Assembly (NCBI GenBank): GCA_024235095.1
Contig: JACKNC010000001.1
Location: 1,339,501-1,403,500, forward strand
Reading direction: 5' to 3'
Length of the DNA: 64,000 nt
From: Gammaproteobacteria bacterium
GTDB lineage: Bacteria > Pseudomonadota > Gammaproteobacteria > Competibacterales > Competibacteraceae
This document shows positions 1 to 8,419 of the stretch, piece by piece (within the stretch, counting starts at the first letter, position 1; every line of letters starts with the position of its first letter). The notes beneath the pieces were generated by a model. The model was not told the DNA's origin. It searched no databases and saw only the letters and a program-made list of their open reading frames with translations. A program made the position numbers and the translations under genes.

Positions 1-146
1 AATACCGGTTGTCGCGCCCGATAAGTCTGCGAAATGCTGCTGCTGATGCTATCCATATTCGCCATATTACTGGCAGTGGTATTCATTCGAATGCTTTGCG
101 CATGGAGCGCCGAACCGGAAATATCGAAAATGCGGAACAGAGACAT
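1..146 (-). CDS. flgC: Flagellar basal-body rod protein FlgC (partial, N-terminal 48 residues)
   Basis: FlgC is a proximal rod component of the flagellar basal body. The gene reads leftward and leaves the window after about 48 codons. The visible N-terminus (MSLFRIFDISGSALHAQSIR, then an NTTASNMAN stretch) is the conserved rod-protein motif. The start lies 2 nt after the flgB stop, and its AAAGGAG ribosome-binding site overlaps the last flgB codons, so the two genes are translationally coupled. The rest of the rod/hook operon is expected to the left of the window. Confidence 0.93.
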   Translation of the reverse strand, partial: MSLFRIFDISGSALHAQSIRMNTTASNMANMDSISSSISQTYRARQPV

Positions 147-148
147 GG

Positions 149-538
149 CTATTCTCCTTTAATCGCCGTCATTAACCCTTGAACACGGTTGCCCATGAAC
201 CGCAGGCTCGCTTGATAGCGCAGCGCATTATCGGCAAAGACCGCTTTCTCTTGCTCGGTTTCCACCGTATTGCCGTCCAGCGACATCTGCGACGGCATGC
301 GGTACAGCAGCTCATCCGGGTTATTACGTGGGGCCTGAAGGTGATGGGCGTGCGTCACTTTCAATGGTTGTTCCGCGCCGAACGCCTCGGCCATCGCTGT
401 TTTGAAATCGAAATCACGGGCCATGTAGCCCGGCGTATCGGCATTCGCCAGATTCGCAGCCACAATTTCGGTGCGCCGGGAGCGCAACTCCAATGCTTCC
501 GCGTGCAGCTTCAAAGCGCGGTCAAAGTTAATGCCCAT
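149..538 (-). CDS. flgB: Flagellar basal-body rod protein FlgB
   Basis: Proximal rod protein of 129 residues, the usual FlgB length. The N-terminus contains the rod signature around residues 20-40 (RRTEIVAANLANADTPGYMA). A longer reading frame reaches 697, but the ATG at 538 gives the family N-terminus (MGINFDRALKLHAEAL) and has a GGGAGG sequence just upstream. It is the first gene of an operon continuing into flgC. A sigma-54-type promoter at 617-632 faces it, leaving a leader of roughly 65-70 nt. Confidence 0.93.
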   Translation of the reverse strand: MGINFDRALKLHAEALELRSRRTEIVAANLANADTPGYMARDFDFKTAMAEAFGAEQPLKVTHAHHLQAPRNNPDELLYRMPSQMSLDGNTVETEQEKAVFADNALRYQASLRFMGNRVQGLMTAIKGE

Positions 539-616
539 GGTGGCGTCGCCTCCCGTTCGGTCGGATTCCGGAGCGGTTGCCGGAAAAATGACGGATTCAA
601 TCGTTAGGGGATAGGA

Positions 617-632
617 AGCAAGGGATGTGCCG
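617..632 (-). promoter_or_regulatory. Sigma-54 (RpoN) promoter for flgB
   Basis: Read on the minus strand this is CGGCACATCCCTTGCT, which matches the -24/-12 consensus TGGCACG-N4-TTGCW at nearly every fixed position, with the required GG...GC spacing of 10 nt. Transcription would start near 605, about 67 nt before flgB. Sigma-54 control of early and middle flagellar genes is known in Pseudomonas and Vibrio. No activator binding site was identified. Confidence 0.7.
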
Positions 633-680
633 GGTTTGATCGTCCCAGACCTCTTTAACGATATTGAGTTTGCAGTGATT

Positions 681-701
681 GCGAATGACAATATCATTCG
701 C
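681..701. promoter_or_regulatory. Perfect inverted repeat, probable toxin-antitoxin operator
   Basis: Two perfect 8-bp arms, GCGAATGA (681-688) and TCATTCGC (694-701), are separated by CAATA, 20 nt before the antitoxin start. RelB/DinJ antitoxins repress their own promoter by binding palindromes in this position. A GAGGAG ribosome-binding site follows at 707-712. Confidence 0.6.
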
Positions 702-720
702 TCAATGAGGAGAATAAATA

Positions 721-984
721 ATGACTGCCAATGCGCTGGTTCAAGCCCGTATTGATCGCGCGGTAAAAGAGGAAGCCGCTGCCGTCCTGTCGGCGATGGG
801 CCTGACTGTATCCGATGCGGTGCGATTGATGCTCACCCGGGTAGCGCGTGAGCACACCTTGCCTTTCAACCCTCTAATGCCCAACGAAGAAATCGTTGCG
901 GCCATGAAGGAAGCGCGCTGCGGCAGCTTGTCATCGGCAACGACTGTCGAGGAGTTTCTGGACGCCATGAATGCGCAAGATTGA
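721..984 (+). CDS. RelB/DinJ family antitoxin
   Basis: An 87-residue antitoxin of the RelB/DinJ family. The N-terminal half looks like a ribbon-helix-helix DNA-binding domain (ANALVQARIDRAVKEEAAAV, then LSAMGLTVSDAVRLMLTRV, about residues 3-42). The C-terminal half would neutralise the toxin. It has a good GAGGAG site and follows a palindromic operator. The stop overlaps the ATG of the toxin reading frame at 971, the usual antitoxin-first layout. The antitoxin itself appears intact although its partner is broken. Confidence 0.88.
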   Translation: MTANALVQARIDRAVKEEAAAVLSAMGLTVSDAVRLMLTRVAREHTLPFNPLMPNEEIVAAMKEARCGSLSSATTVEEFLDAMNAQD

Positions 985-1235
985 ATGGACTCATGCTTTC
1001 AAGCGCGACTTCAAAAAGCAAGGGACGTTTGAAGAGGCATTCATTGAATGCATTATGGAAGCTGGCGAACGATGAAACATTGCCGGAGCGATTCCACGAC
1101 CATACTTTGTCAGGTGAGTGGAAGGATCATCGCGATTGCCACATCAAACCCGATCTGGTGCTGATTTACCGCAAACCCGACGATGGCGTGTTGCAGCTCG
1201 TGCGCCTGGGTTCCCATTCCGAACTGGGGCTATAG
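971..1235 (+). pseudogene. YafQ-like mRNA interferase toxin, frameshifted
   Basis: The frame starting at ATG 971 encodes MRKIEWTHAFKRDFKK, the typical YafQ N-terminus, but meets TGA at 1073-1075 after 34 codons. The rest of the toxin lies in another frame and ends at 1235: LANDETLPERFHDH, LSGEWKDHRDCHIKPDL, then VLIYRKPDD and LVRLGSHSEL. This part carries the catalytic-type His and Arg positions. Measured against YafQ-like proteins the middle segment is also about 20 nt short, so an indel near 1020-1062 probably caused the shift. The toxin is therefore likely inactive. A sequencing error is the alternative. Confidence 0.8.
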
Positions 1236-1252
1236 CTCTTGGCGCCCTCGAC

Positions 1253-1612
1253 TCAAGTCAATTGAAAAGCATCGCGAATCCATTCGATTTGTGGTTCACC
1301 GCCGGGCTGGAGAACCGCCACCACATCGAAGCGACAGGGTAGGTCAAGATGTTGGCGTTGTAGATAGAAGGCCGCAGCGCGCAGCAATTTTTGCTGCTTG
1401 GCTCGGGTCACTGATTCAGCAGGGGTGCCGTAACGGACATAACGACGGCTACGCACCTCCACGAAAACCAGATATTCGCCATCGCGCATGATCAGATCCA
1501 ATTCGCCAGTGCGACAACGGAAATTCCGCGTCACCAAGGCCAAGCCCTGTTTTTGCAGATAGCCAAGCGCTAAGTCCTCAGCGACAGCGCCCTGCGCAAT
1601 ACGGCTGATCAC
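1253..1612 (-). CDS. YraN family (UPF0102) endonuclease-like protein
   Basis: A 119-residue protein of the UPF0102/YraN family, which has a Holliday-junction-resolvase-like PD-(D/E)XK fold. The core motif is visible: GELDLIMRDGEYLVFVEVRS (about residues 36-55), with the E-x-D and E-V-R metal-site pattern. The role of the family is not settled. The start is GTG at 1612, because a stop lies five codons upstream in frame. It is convergent with the toxin remnant and follows purA in the same direction. Confidence 0.88.
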   Translation of the reverse strand: MISRIAQGAVAEDLALGYLQKQGLALVTRNFRCRTGELDLIMRDGEYLVFVEVRSRRYVRYGTPAESVTRAKQQKLLRAAAFYLQRQHLDLPCRFDVVAVLQPGGEPQIEWIRDAFQLT

Positions 1613-1649
1613 CGACGGCCACCGCGATCAGCAGCTGTCAGCAACGCAC

Positions 1650-2945
1650 TCATCCAGAAAATGGATCGCGTAATACAATGGTATCCGCCCGATCAGGGCC
1701 GGTAGAGATCAGATCAATTGGTGTATCGATCAATTCCTCGAGGCGCCGCAAATAAGCCTGTGCATTAACCGGCAAATCCTCGTACTGCCGCACCCCGACC
1801 GTCGAATCCCGCCAACCTGGCATCTCTTCATAAATCGGTTCGCAACCCGCCAGCGCTTCGGCGCCCAAGGGCGCATGATCCAGTCGCTCTGAACCACACT
1901 GATAACCAATGCACAACCGCACATAATCCAGACCATCCAGCACATCCAGCTTGGTCACACACAATCCCGACACACTGTTATTGAGGATTGAACGCCGCAA
2001 AGCCACCGCATCAAACCAGCCGCAGCGCCGCCGCCGACCGGTCGTTGAACCAAACTCATAGCCTCGTTCGGCCAGATGATTGCCGGTTTCATCAAACAAC
2101 TCGGTCGGGAAAGGCCCTCCCCCGACCCGAGTGGTGTAGGCCTTGGTGATCCCCAGCACATAGTCCAGATAGCACGGCCCTAGACCCGTACCTGTAGATG
2201 CCCCGCCCGTCGTCGTATTGGAAGAGGTCACATAAGGATAAGTGCCATGATCAATGTCCAGCATCGCTCCCTGAGCGCCTTCGAAGAGCATATTGTCGCC
2301 CCGCTGGCGATGGGCATCCAGCAACCTCGTCACGTCCGCTGCCAATGGGCGCAAGCGCTCAGCCATGACCAGTGTTTCATTCAGTACCGTCTGGAAACCG
2401 ACCGGCTCAGCCTGGAAATAGTTTTTCAGAACGAAATTATGGAAATCCAGCACCTCGCCAAGCTTAGCGGCGAAGCGCTCTGGATGGAACAAGTCACCTA
2501 GCCGCACCGCCCGTCGCGCGATCTTGTCTTCATAAGCTGGGCCGATGCCGCGTCCGGTTGTGCCAATCGCCCGTTCGCCGCGTGCCTTCTCACGGGCTTG
2601 ATCCAAAGCGATGTGGTAAGGCAAAATCAACGGACAGGCTTCGCTGATTCGCAGTCGCTCCACGACCGCCACGCCCTGTTGTTCCAGTTGATCAACCTCA
2701 GTCAGTAAAGCGGCTGGCGATAGCACCACGCCATTGCCAATCAGGCAGGCGACGCCTTCATGCAGAATGCCCGAGGGAATCAGGTGCAGGATGGTTTTCT
2801 GGCCATTGATGACCAGGGTGTGCCCCGCGTTATGCCCTCCCTGGAATCGCACGACTGCCGCCGCATTTTCGGTCAACAAATCAACGATCTTGCCCTTGCC
2901 TTCGTCACCCCACTGGGCGCCGATGACCACCACATTCTTACCCAT
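1650..2945 (-). CDS. purA: Adenylosuccinate synthetase
   Basis: Catalyses GTP-dependent joining of IMP and aspartate to adenylosuccinate, the first committed step to AMP. Length is 431 residues, normal for the family. The N-terminal P-loop-like motif (QWGDEGKGKIVD, residues 11-22) and GGHNAGHTL (about 36-44) are present, followed by the IMP-binding GTTGRGIGPAYEDK. An AAGGA ribosome-binding site precedes the ATG. It follows hisZ by 13 nt and is surely in the same transcript, the common gammaproteobacterial arrangement. Confidence 0.98.
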   Translation of the reverse strand: MGKNVVVIGAQWGDEGKGKIVDLLTENAAAVVRFQGGHNAGHTLVINGQKTILHLIPSGILHEGVACLIGNGVVLSPAALLTEVDQLEQQGVAVVERLRISEACPLILPYHIALDQAREKARGERAIGTTGRGIGPAYEDKIARRAVRLGDLFHPERFAAKLGEVLDFHNFVLKNYFQAEPVGFQTVLNETLVMAERLRPLAADVTRLLDAHRQRGDNMLFEGAQGAMLDIDHGTYPYVTSSNTTTGGASTGTGLGPCYLDYVLGITKAYTTRVGGGPFPTELFDETGNHLAERGYEFGSTTGRRRRCGWFDAVALRRSILNNSVSGLCVTKLDVLDGLDYVRLCIGYQCGSERLDHAPLGAEALAGCEPIYEEMPGWRDSTVGVRQYEDLPVNAQAYLRRLEELIDTPIDLISTGPDRADTIVLRDPFSG

Positions 2946-2958
2946 GCCTGGTTCCTTG

Positions 2959-4161
2959 TTAACTCGTAGACTTTGAATCTGCCAACGGCGTAACCTGCCA
3001 TTCCCCTTGCTGGCGAACCAACATTCGATCGCATCCCAAAGCGCGTGGCTCCACTTCTGCTCCGGGCAGCGCCCGAATGACTCGTTCGCCCCGGCGACGC
3101 AACAGGGCTACCCGCTCCTCCAATTCCCCAACGCCAGCCGACGGTGCGTAAATCCCGGCTACCGTCGTTTCCGAGGTCGAACCCAGCAACAGTAGCGTCG
3201 CCAAATCGGTGCTGAAACCCGTCGCGGGCCGCGCTCGACCGAACACATGGCCAATCTCGTCATAGCGCCCGCCTTGCGCGACTGCTTGCCCTTGACCAGG
3301 GACATAGGCGGAAAACAACACGCCAGTGTGATAGTGATAACCGCGCAATTCGGCTAGATCGATATGAATGGGCAAATCCGGCCACTGCTGGCGCAGTGTG
3401 TTCACTAATCGCCGCAAAGTGATCAGTGCTTCGCGTACCTTTGGCCTGCCTGCCGCCAACTGCTCGTCGGCTTCGTCCAATATTTCCGGGCCGCCATTCA
3501 GTTTAGCCAAGCTCAGAATCAAGTCCGCACTCGGCGTCGGCAATGCCCATTCCACCAACTGTTCATCGATTTCCGGAAAAGCCTTGCGCTGTAATGCCTC
3601 AAACAGAATGCTTTCACATTCCCGATCCAGACCGGCCTGACCTACCAGTTCGCGGAAAATGGCGACATGGCCCAAATCCAAGTGTACTTCGCTAACGCCC
3701 GCGACCCTCAGCGTCTCCAACATCAGCGCCAGCACTTCCAGATCACTCTCATGGCCGCGATGACCATACAGTTCCACACCCGCTTGATAGGGACTACGAG
3801 AACCGCCAAAGCCATCAGCGCGGGTCCGCAATACCGTACCCATATAGCAGAGGCGGACCGGGCCAGCGCGCTTCAACAGATGGGCGTCAATCCGCGCCAC
3901 TTGGGGAGTCATGTCAGCGCGCACCCCCATCATCCGGCCGCTTAATTGATCAGTCAGCTTGAAGGTTTGCAGTTCCAGATCATCACCAGCGCCGGTCAAT
4001 AACGAATCCAGAAACTCGATCAACGGCGGAATAACAAGTTCATAACCCCAGCTTCGATAAAGATCGAGCAACATCCGGCGTAATCGCTCCAGGCGATCAG
4101 TGGCGGGCGGCAGGATTTCTTCAATGCCTTCGGGTAACAACCAGCGGTCTTTGGGGATCAT
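2959..4161 (-). CDS. hisZ: ATP phosphoribosyltransferase regulatory subunit HisZ
   Basis: HisZ is a class II aminoacyl-tRNA-synthetase-like paralogue of HisRS. It forms an octamer with the short form of HisG and makes it active and histidine-sensitive. The 400-residue protein shows the HisRS-like fold in order: motif 2 region (MGVRADMTPQVARIDAHL), GPVRLCYMGTVLRT, and YHYHTGVLFSAYV near residue 273. The presence of HisZ implies that this organism uses a short-form HisG encoded elsewhere. No clear ribosome-binding site precedes the ATG. It lies between a DUF2065 gene and purA, as in many Pseudomonas relatives. Confidence 0.95.
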   Translation of the reverse strand: MIPKDRWLLPEGIEEILPPATDRLERLRRMLLDLYRSWGYELVIPPLIEFLDSLLTGAGDDLELQTFKLTDQLSGRMMGVRADMTPQVARIDAHLLKRAGPVRLCYMGTVLRTRADGFGGSRSPYQAGVELYGHRGHESDLEVLALMLETLRVAGVSEVHLDLGHVAIFRELVGQAGLDRECESILFEALQRKAFPEIDEQLVEWALPTPSADLILSLAKLNGGPEILDEADEQLAAGRPKVREALITLRRLVNTLRQQWPDLPIHIDLAELRGYHYHTGVLFSAYVPGQGQAVAQGGRYDEIGHVFGRARPATGFSTDLATLLLLGSTSETTVAGIYAPSAGVGELEERVALLRRRGERVIRALPGAEVEPRALGCDRMLVRQQGEWQVTPLADSKSTS

Positions 4162-4214
4162 GGGAGACAGGATATAAAAGATTTTGTGAGCTTGGCTTCA
4201 AGCCTGACCCAACC

Positions 4215-4400
4215 TCAGCGGAAAAAGTACAACACTACCACCCCCAACCCCATGCCCCCCAAACCAGCCAATCGCAAGACGCGATCCTCCATTTGGGAAA
4301 TCTTGAGTAGGGTTTGCCGGAAGGCGGCTGGATTGAGGAACGGCAGGATGCCTTCCAGCACCAGCATCAAACCGAACGCCGCCAGCAGTTCATCCCACAT
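4215..4400 (-). CDS. DUF2065 (YjeT-like) small inner-membrane protein
   Basis: A 61-residue protein with two predicted membrane helices: a first at about residues 5-22 (LLAAFGLMLVLEGILPFLNP) and a second at 42-60 (LRLAGLGGMGLGVVVLYFF). This is the DUF2065 pattern. The family sits between hflC and hisZ/purA in many gammaproteobacteria, as here. Its function is not known. Confidence 0.85.
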   Translation of the reverse strand: MWDELLAAFGLMLVLEGILPFLNPAAFRQTLLKISQMEDRVLRLAGLGGMGLGVVVLYFFR

Positions 4401-4430
4401 GGCGGATGTGTTCGATAATAATGGCCCTCA

Positions 4431-5321
4431 TCACTGTGCTTGCGACTGCGACTGGTTGAAGTACTGGAAGAACTGGGAATCCGGTTCGAGCACCAGCACA
4501 TCGTCGCTGCTGTTAAAACTCTGACGATAGGCATTCAGACTGCGATTGAAACGGTAAAAATCCCGATCCTTGCCATATGCCTCGGCATAAATGGCCGTTG
4601 CCTGGGCGTCGCCTTCACCGCGCTGACGCTCGGCATCACGGTAGGCCTCGGCCAGGATCACCGTACTCTGGCGATCAGCATCAGCGCGAATGCGCTCTGC
4701 CGCTTCGGCACCCCGGGAGCGGAAGTCCTTGGCGACCCGCAATCGTTCCGCCTTCATGCGGCTGAACACCGAATTACTGACATCCGGCGGTAGATCAATG
4801 CGTTTGATGCGCACATCCACCGCAGCAATGCCCAGTTGCGTTGCCTGCTCGCGCAACAACCGACTCAAAGTTTCCATAATCTGCTCGCGATCCCCTGACA
4901 CCACTTCCTGAATGGTGCGCTTGCTGAATTCGCTACGCAGACTGTCCTTGACGATTTGATCCAGGCGGACGTTAGCCTGAGCAGGATCGCCGGCGACCGT
5001 CGTATAAAACAGCCGCACATCCTCGATCCGCCACATGGCGAAGGAATCGACAATGACATTCTTCTTTTCTGCGGTCAGAAATCGCTCCGGATCGGTGTCC
5101 AGCGTTTGCAACCGGCGATCAAACTTGCGAATATTGTTGATCAACGGCCACTTCCAATGCAGACCGGGCGGGTAATTGGCCTCGACGATCTCGCCCAATT
5201 GGAAGCGGAGCGCGGTTTGGGTTTCATCCACGGTGAATAACGAGGTCGCCAATAACAGGCCGGCGGCGGCGAGCGCGCCTAGCATGACATTGCGGGACAC
5301 CGGCAATTGTGGCAAGGCCAT
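4431..5321 (-). CDS. hflC: HflC, SPFH-domain modulator of FtsH protease
   Basis: HflC and HflK form a large membrane cage that encloses the FtsH protease and limits its access to membrane substrates. The 296-residue protein has one N-terminal membrane anchor (about residues 12-28), then the SPFH/band-7 domain with FTVDETQTALRFQLGEIVE and later VKDSLRSEFSKRTIQEVVSG. A long Ala/Glu-rich helix lies near residues 190-250. Its ATG overlaps the hflK stop by one base (TAATG), so translation is coupled. Confidence 0.97.
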   Translation of the reverse strand: MALPQLPVSRNVMLGALAAAGLLLATSLFTVDETQTALRFQLGEIVEANYPPGLHWKWPLINNIRKFDRRLQTLDTDPERFLTAEKKNVIVDSFAMWRIEDVRLFYTTVAGDPAQANVRLDQIVKDSLRSEFSKRTIQEVVSGDREQIMETLSRLLREQATQLGIAAVDVRIKRIDLPPDVSNSVFSRMKAERLRVAKDFRSRGAEAAERIRADADRQSTVILAEAYRDAERQRGEGDAQATAIYAEAYGKDRDFYRFNRSLNAYRQSFNSSDDVLVLEPDSQFFQYFNQSQSQAQ

Positions 5322-6574
5322 TAGCGCACCTCCCGACTACGATTCAGATCGCGCAAGCGGGTCGCCGCTGCGCTGCCATCGACTGATGATGACGACGACG
5401 AAGAAGGCAAATTTTCCAACAGCGACCCCCCCGTGGAACGGGCGTCGCCCGCGCTGGGCGACTGTTCGGTTTTCAAGAGTCGATCCAGCGGCAGATACAA
5501 GAGATTATTGGTTCCCTTAACATCTACTAACACTTTGCTCACTTGTGACAACACCGTTTCCAGCGTTTCCAAATACAGCCGTTCGCGAGTGACTTCCGGG
5601 GCTTGTTGATACGCTATCAGCAATTGCTCAAACCGGCTGGCTTCACCTTGGGCTTGGGCGATCACCTGTTCCTTGTAGGCGGAGGCTTCCTGTAAACGCC
5701 GTGCCGCCTGGCCGCGCGCCTTGGGAATCACCTCGTTGGAATAGGCTTCGGCTTCGTTCTTCAGCCGTTGCTCATCTTCGCGCGCCTTAATCGCGTCGGC
5801 GAATGCATCTTGCACCTCCTCCGGCGGTTGTGCGTCCTGCAAAACAACAGTGATGATCTGCAAGCCCGCGCCATATTGATCCAGAATGCTCTGACTCAAG
5901 GATTGGGTATCAGCGACGATGTCGCTGCGACCTTCGGTCAGAACAAAGTCCATGGTGCTCTTGCCGATGGTTTCGCGAGTTGCGCTTTCCACTACCTGCA
6001 CTAACACCACTTCAGGATCCAGAACGTTAAACAGATAAGCGCGCGGGTCCTTGATCTGATATTGCACAGCCAGACGCACATCCACGATATTCTCATCCTG
6101 CGTGAGCATCAGCGCTTCCTTGGGCACCGAGCGGATGGCCGGCTGCCGTCCGCCGCCCGCTGCGGAGCGATAACCGATTTCCCGGAAACGCCGCTGCTCC
6201 ACGTTGACGATTTCCACCTGATCAATGGGAAATATCCGCAAATGCGGCCCGGGTAGCGTGGTCTCCAGATAGCGCCCGAAGCGCAGCACGACCCCGCGTT
6301 CGCCTTCGTTGACAATGTAGATGCTGGCAATCAACCAGCCGATCAAGGCGATAATCCCGATCACCAGACCGACGCCGGCAAACCCGGAGCCTGATGCGCC
6401 ACCGCCACCGCTGCTGTTGCCGCCGCCGCTACCGCCGCCACGCCCACTGCCCAGCAAGTTGTTGAAACGGTCCGACAGCTTGCGAACCACTTCATCCAAA
6501 TCGGGTGGTCCCTGATCGCGATCACCACCGCTCCAGGGATCGCGGTTACCTCCTCCCGGTTCATTCCAGGCCAT
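5321..6574 (-). CDS. hflK: HflK, SPFH-domain modulator of FtsH protease
   Basis: Partner of HflC in the FtsH-regulating cage. I place the start at ATG 6574 (MAWNEPGGGNRDPWSGGDRD), which matches known HflK N-termini and has a GAGG site upstream. The frame is open a further 8 codons. The 417-residue protein has a cytoplasmic N-terminus rich in Gly/Ser (about residues 42-66), one membrane helix (about 67-88), the SPFH domain (YIVNEGERGVVLRFGRYLET onward), and a low-complexity Ser-rich tail (LPSSSSSSSVDGS). Confidence 0.96.
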   Translation of the reverse strand: MAWNEPGGGNRDPWSGGDRDQGPPDLDEVVRKLSDRFNNLLGSGRGGGSGGGNSSGGGGASGSGFAGVGLVIGIIALIGWLIASIYIVNEGERGVVLRFGRYLETTLPGPHLRIFPIDQVEIVNVEQRRFREIGYRSAAGGGRQPAIRSVPKEALMLTQDENIVDVRLAVQYQIKDPRAYLFNVLDPEVVLVQVVESATRETIGKSTMDFVLTEGRSDIVADTQSLSQSILDQYGAGLQIITVVLQDAQPPEEVQDAFADAIKAREDEQRLKNEAEAYSNEVIPKARGQAARRLQEASAYKEQVIAQAQGEASRFEQLLIAYQQAPEVTRERLYLETLETVLSQVSKVLVDVKGTNNLLYLPLDRLLKTEQSPSAGDARSTGGSLLENLPSSSSSSSVDGSAAATRLRDLNRSREVR

Positions 6575-6604
6575 GTCGTACCTCAAAGTTTGTATCAATA
6601 CGGT

Positions 6605-7906
6605 TCAAACCACCGGAATTTCAAAACCCGAACGCACCCATTCCGCCCGTAAGCCTTCCTGTCGGCAAAGCCGGTCTACATTGCCGCGCGAGGTGCGTAC
6701 TTCGATCAGCCATTCGCCCGCAGGTCCGGACTGTTCAGTAACCACAGCGCCCAAGTTGAACAGGCAGGCCCGCAACCGCGCCGCCATCGGCGGCAAACAA
6801 AGCCAGCCATGTACTGTTCCCCCCCGCAATCGCTCGACAATCGCGGCGGACAGCAGGTTGAGTCCCGCACCCGATGTCGCTGATAACCAGACCGCGCGCG
6901 CCTGACCTTCGCTATCCCGCTCCAGGCGCGGCGGTTCGCCGCTCAGGTCAATTTTGTTGAACACCTGCAATTGTGGCGTGTTGGCCGCGCCGATTTCCGC
7001 TAATACGGATTCAACTTGCGTAATGACGCCCTGTCGGTCAGGATGGCTGGCGTCGATCACATGCAAAAGCAGGCTGGCTTCTACGGTCTCGCGCAGCGTC
7101 GAACGAAACGCCGCTACCAGTTCGTGCGGCAACCGACGGATGAACCCAACGGTGTCGGCGAGTACGACCGGTTCCGCCCCTGGCAACTCCAGACGGCGCA
7201 AGGTCGGATCCAGGGTTGCAAATAACTGGTCGGCTGCATAAACATCGGCTTGTGTCAACGTATTGAACAGGGTGGATTTGCCGGCGTTGGTGTAACCGAC
7301 TAGCGAAACGGTTGGCAGATCCGCCTTGCGTCTTGCGCGTCGTCCTTGTTCACGCTGTCGTTCGACTCGCCCTAGCCGCAAACGAATCTGCCGAATACGA
7401 TCGGCCAGCAAACGCCGGTCGGTTTCCAACTGGGTCTCACCAGGTCCGCGCAATCCGATACCGCCACGTTGCCGCTCTAGGTGCGTCCAGCCGCGCACCA
7501 ACCGAGTGGACAAATGACGCAACTGGGCCAGTTCCACTTGCAATTTGCCTTCAAAACTGCGCGCGCGCTGGGCAAAGATGTCCAGAATCAAACCGGTGCG
7601 ATCCACGACCCGGCATTGCAGAAATGCTTCCAGATTACGCTCCTGGCTCGGCGACAGGGTATGGTCGAAAATCACCAATTTTGCGTTGCCTTGTTGCGCC
7701 GCCTCCCGGATTTCCTCAGCCTTGCCACTGCCGACAAACAGACGCGAGTCAGGCGCTGAGCGGCGTCCTGTGATCAACACAGCGCATTCAGCGCCCGCCG
7801 ACGCCGCCAATTCCTGGAATTCGGCGAAGTCCTGGGCATCTTCCGATCGGTCCAGCGTCAGATGGACAAGAACGGCGCGTTCACCGCCGCTTGGACGCTC
7901 AAACAA
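6605..7906 (-). CDS. hflX: Ribosome-associated GTPase HflX
   Basis: HflX is a GTPase that splits stalled ribosomes after heat or antibiotic stress. The 433-residue protein has the N-terminal HflX domain (GSGKAEEI, DHTLSPSQERNLE, RLVRGWTHLERQRGGIGLRG) and then the G domain: G1 GYTNAGKSTLFN (about residue 207), G3 DTVGFIRRLPHELV, G4 NKID. The start is TTG at 7906, preceded by an AGGGGGCGG purine run. It lies 32 nt after hfq, as in E. coli hfq-hflX-hflK-hflC. Confidence 0.97.
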   Translation of the reverse strand: MFERPSGGERAVLVHLTLDRSEDAQDFAEFQELAASAGAECAVLITGRRSAPDSRLFVGSGKAEEIREAAQQGNAKLVIFDHTLSPSQERNLEAFLQCRVVDRTGLILDIFAQRARSFEGKLQVELAQLRHLSTRLVRGWTHLERQRGGIGLRGPGETQLETDRRLLADRIRQIRLRLGRVERQREQGRRARRKADLPTVSLVGYTNAGKSTLFNTLTQADVYAADQLFATLDPTLRRLELPGAEPVVLADTVGFIRRLPHELVAAFRSTLRETVEASLLLHVIDASHPDRQGVITQVESVLAEIGAANTPQLQVFNKIDLSGEPPRLERDSEGQARAVWLSATSGAGLNLLSAAIVERLRGGTVHGWLCLPPMAARLRACLFNLGAVVTEQSGPAGEWLIEVRTSRGNVDRLCRQEGLRAEWVRSGFEIPVV

Positions 7907-7938
7907 ACCGCCCCCTGCGCACCACTGGGCTTAAGCCT

Positions 7939-8190
7939 TCAGGATGGATCGACGCCGCCATTTTCGTCCGTGGCCAAGCTCAGTCGCACATTGCGAACCG
8001 GCACGATTGTGGAAATCGCATGTTTGTAAATCATCTGACTGACGCTGTTTTTCAGAAGCACCACGAACTGATCGAAAGATTCGATCTGCCCCTGCAATTT
8101 GATGCCGTTCACCAGATACACCGAAACTGGAATCCGCTCTTTACGCAGGGCGTTCAGAAAGGGTTCCTGAAGAGAATGACCTTTTGCCAT
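7939..8190 (-). CDS. hfq: RNA chaperone Hfq
   Basis: Hexameric Sm-like protein that pairs small RNAs with mRNAs. The 83-residue sequence contains Sm1 (FLNALRKERIPVSVYLVNGIKLQGQIESFD region) and the Sm2 signature YKHAISTIVPVR at about residues 55-66. The C-terminal tail is short. A GGGAG site lies before the ATG. Gene order miaA-hfq-hflX is the standard one. Confidence 0.98.
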   Translation of the reverse strand: MAKGHSLQEPFLNALRKERIPVSVYLVNGIKLQGQIESFDQFVVLLKNSVSQMIYKHAISTIVPVRNVRLSLATDENGGVDPS

Positions 8191-8419
8191 CGCGATGCTC
8201 CCTTGTTGTTATGGTCAAAAACACAAAATCAGGCTTAAAGCCGAAAAGTTTAAAATTTCTCAAAAGCCGAAAAATCATTTAGGCAAAAAGCATAATTCAT
8301 GCCTAGCCCCAAGGTTATTTGCCGGATGGTCGGCCCATCACGTTCCCGTGAGGTGTTTCCCTGCGGATTTCATTGCCCGCGTAACGAGCGATAGCGACTG
8401 ATCCGAAACACTCATTATA
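8191..8419. promoter_or_regulatory. AT-rich miaA-hfq spacer with repeated motif, likely hfq promoter region
   Basis: This 229-bp gap holds an AT-rich stretch (about 8205-8300). The 11-mer AAAGCCGAAAA occurs twice in the same orientation at 8237-8247 and 8263-8273, 26 bp apart. The first copy lies against a small inverted repeat GGCTT-A-AAGCC (8232-8242). In the Enterobacteria hfq has its own promoters in and after miaA, so a promoter is expected here. No convincing -35/-10 pair was identified. Confidence 0.35.
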
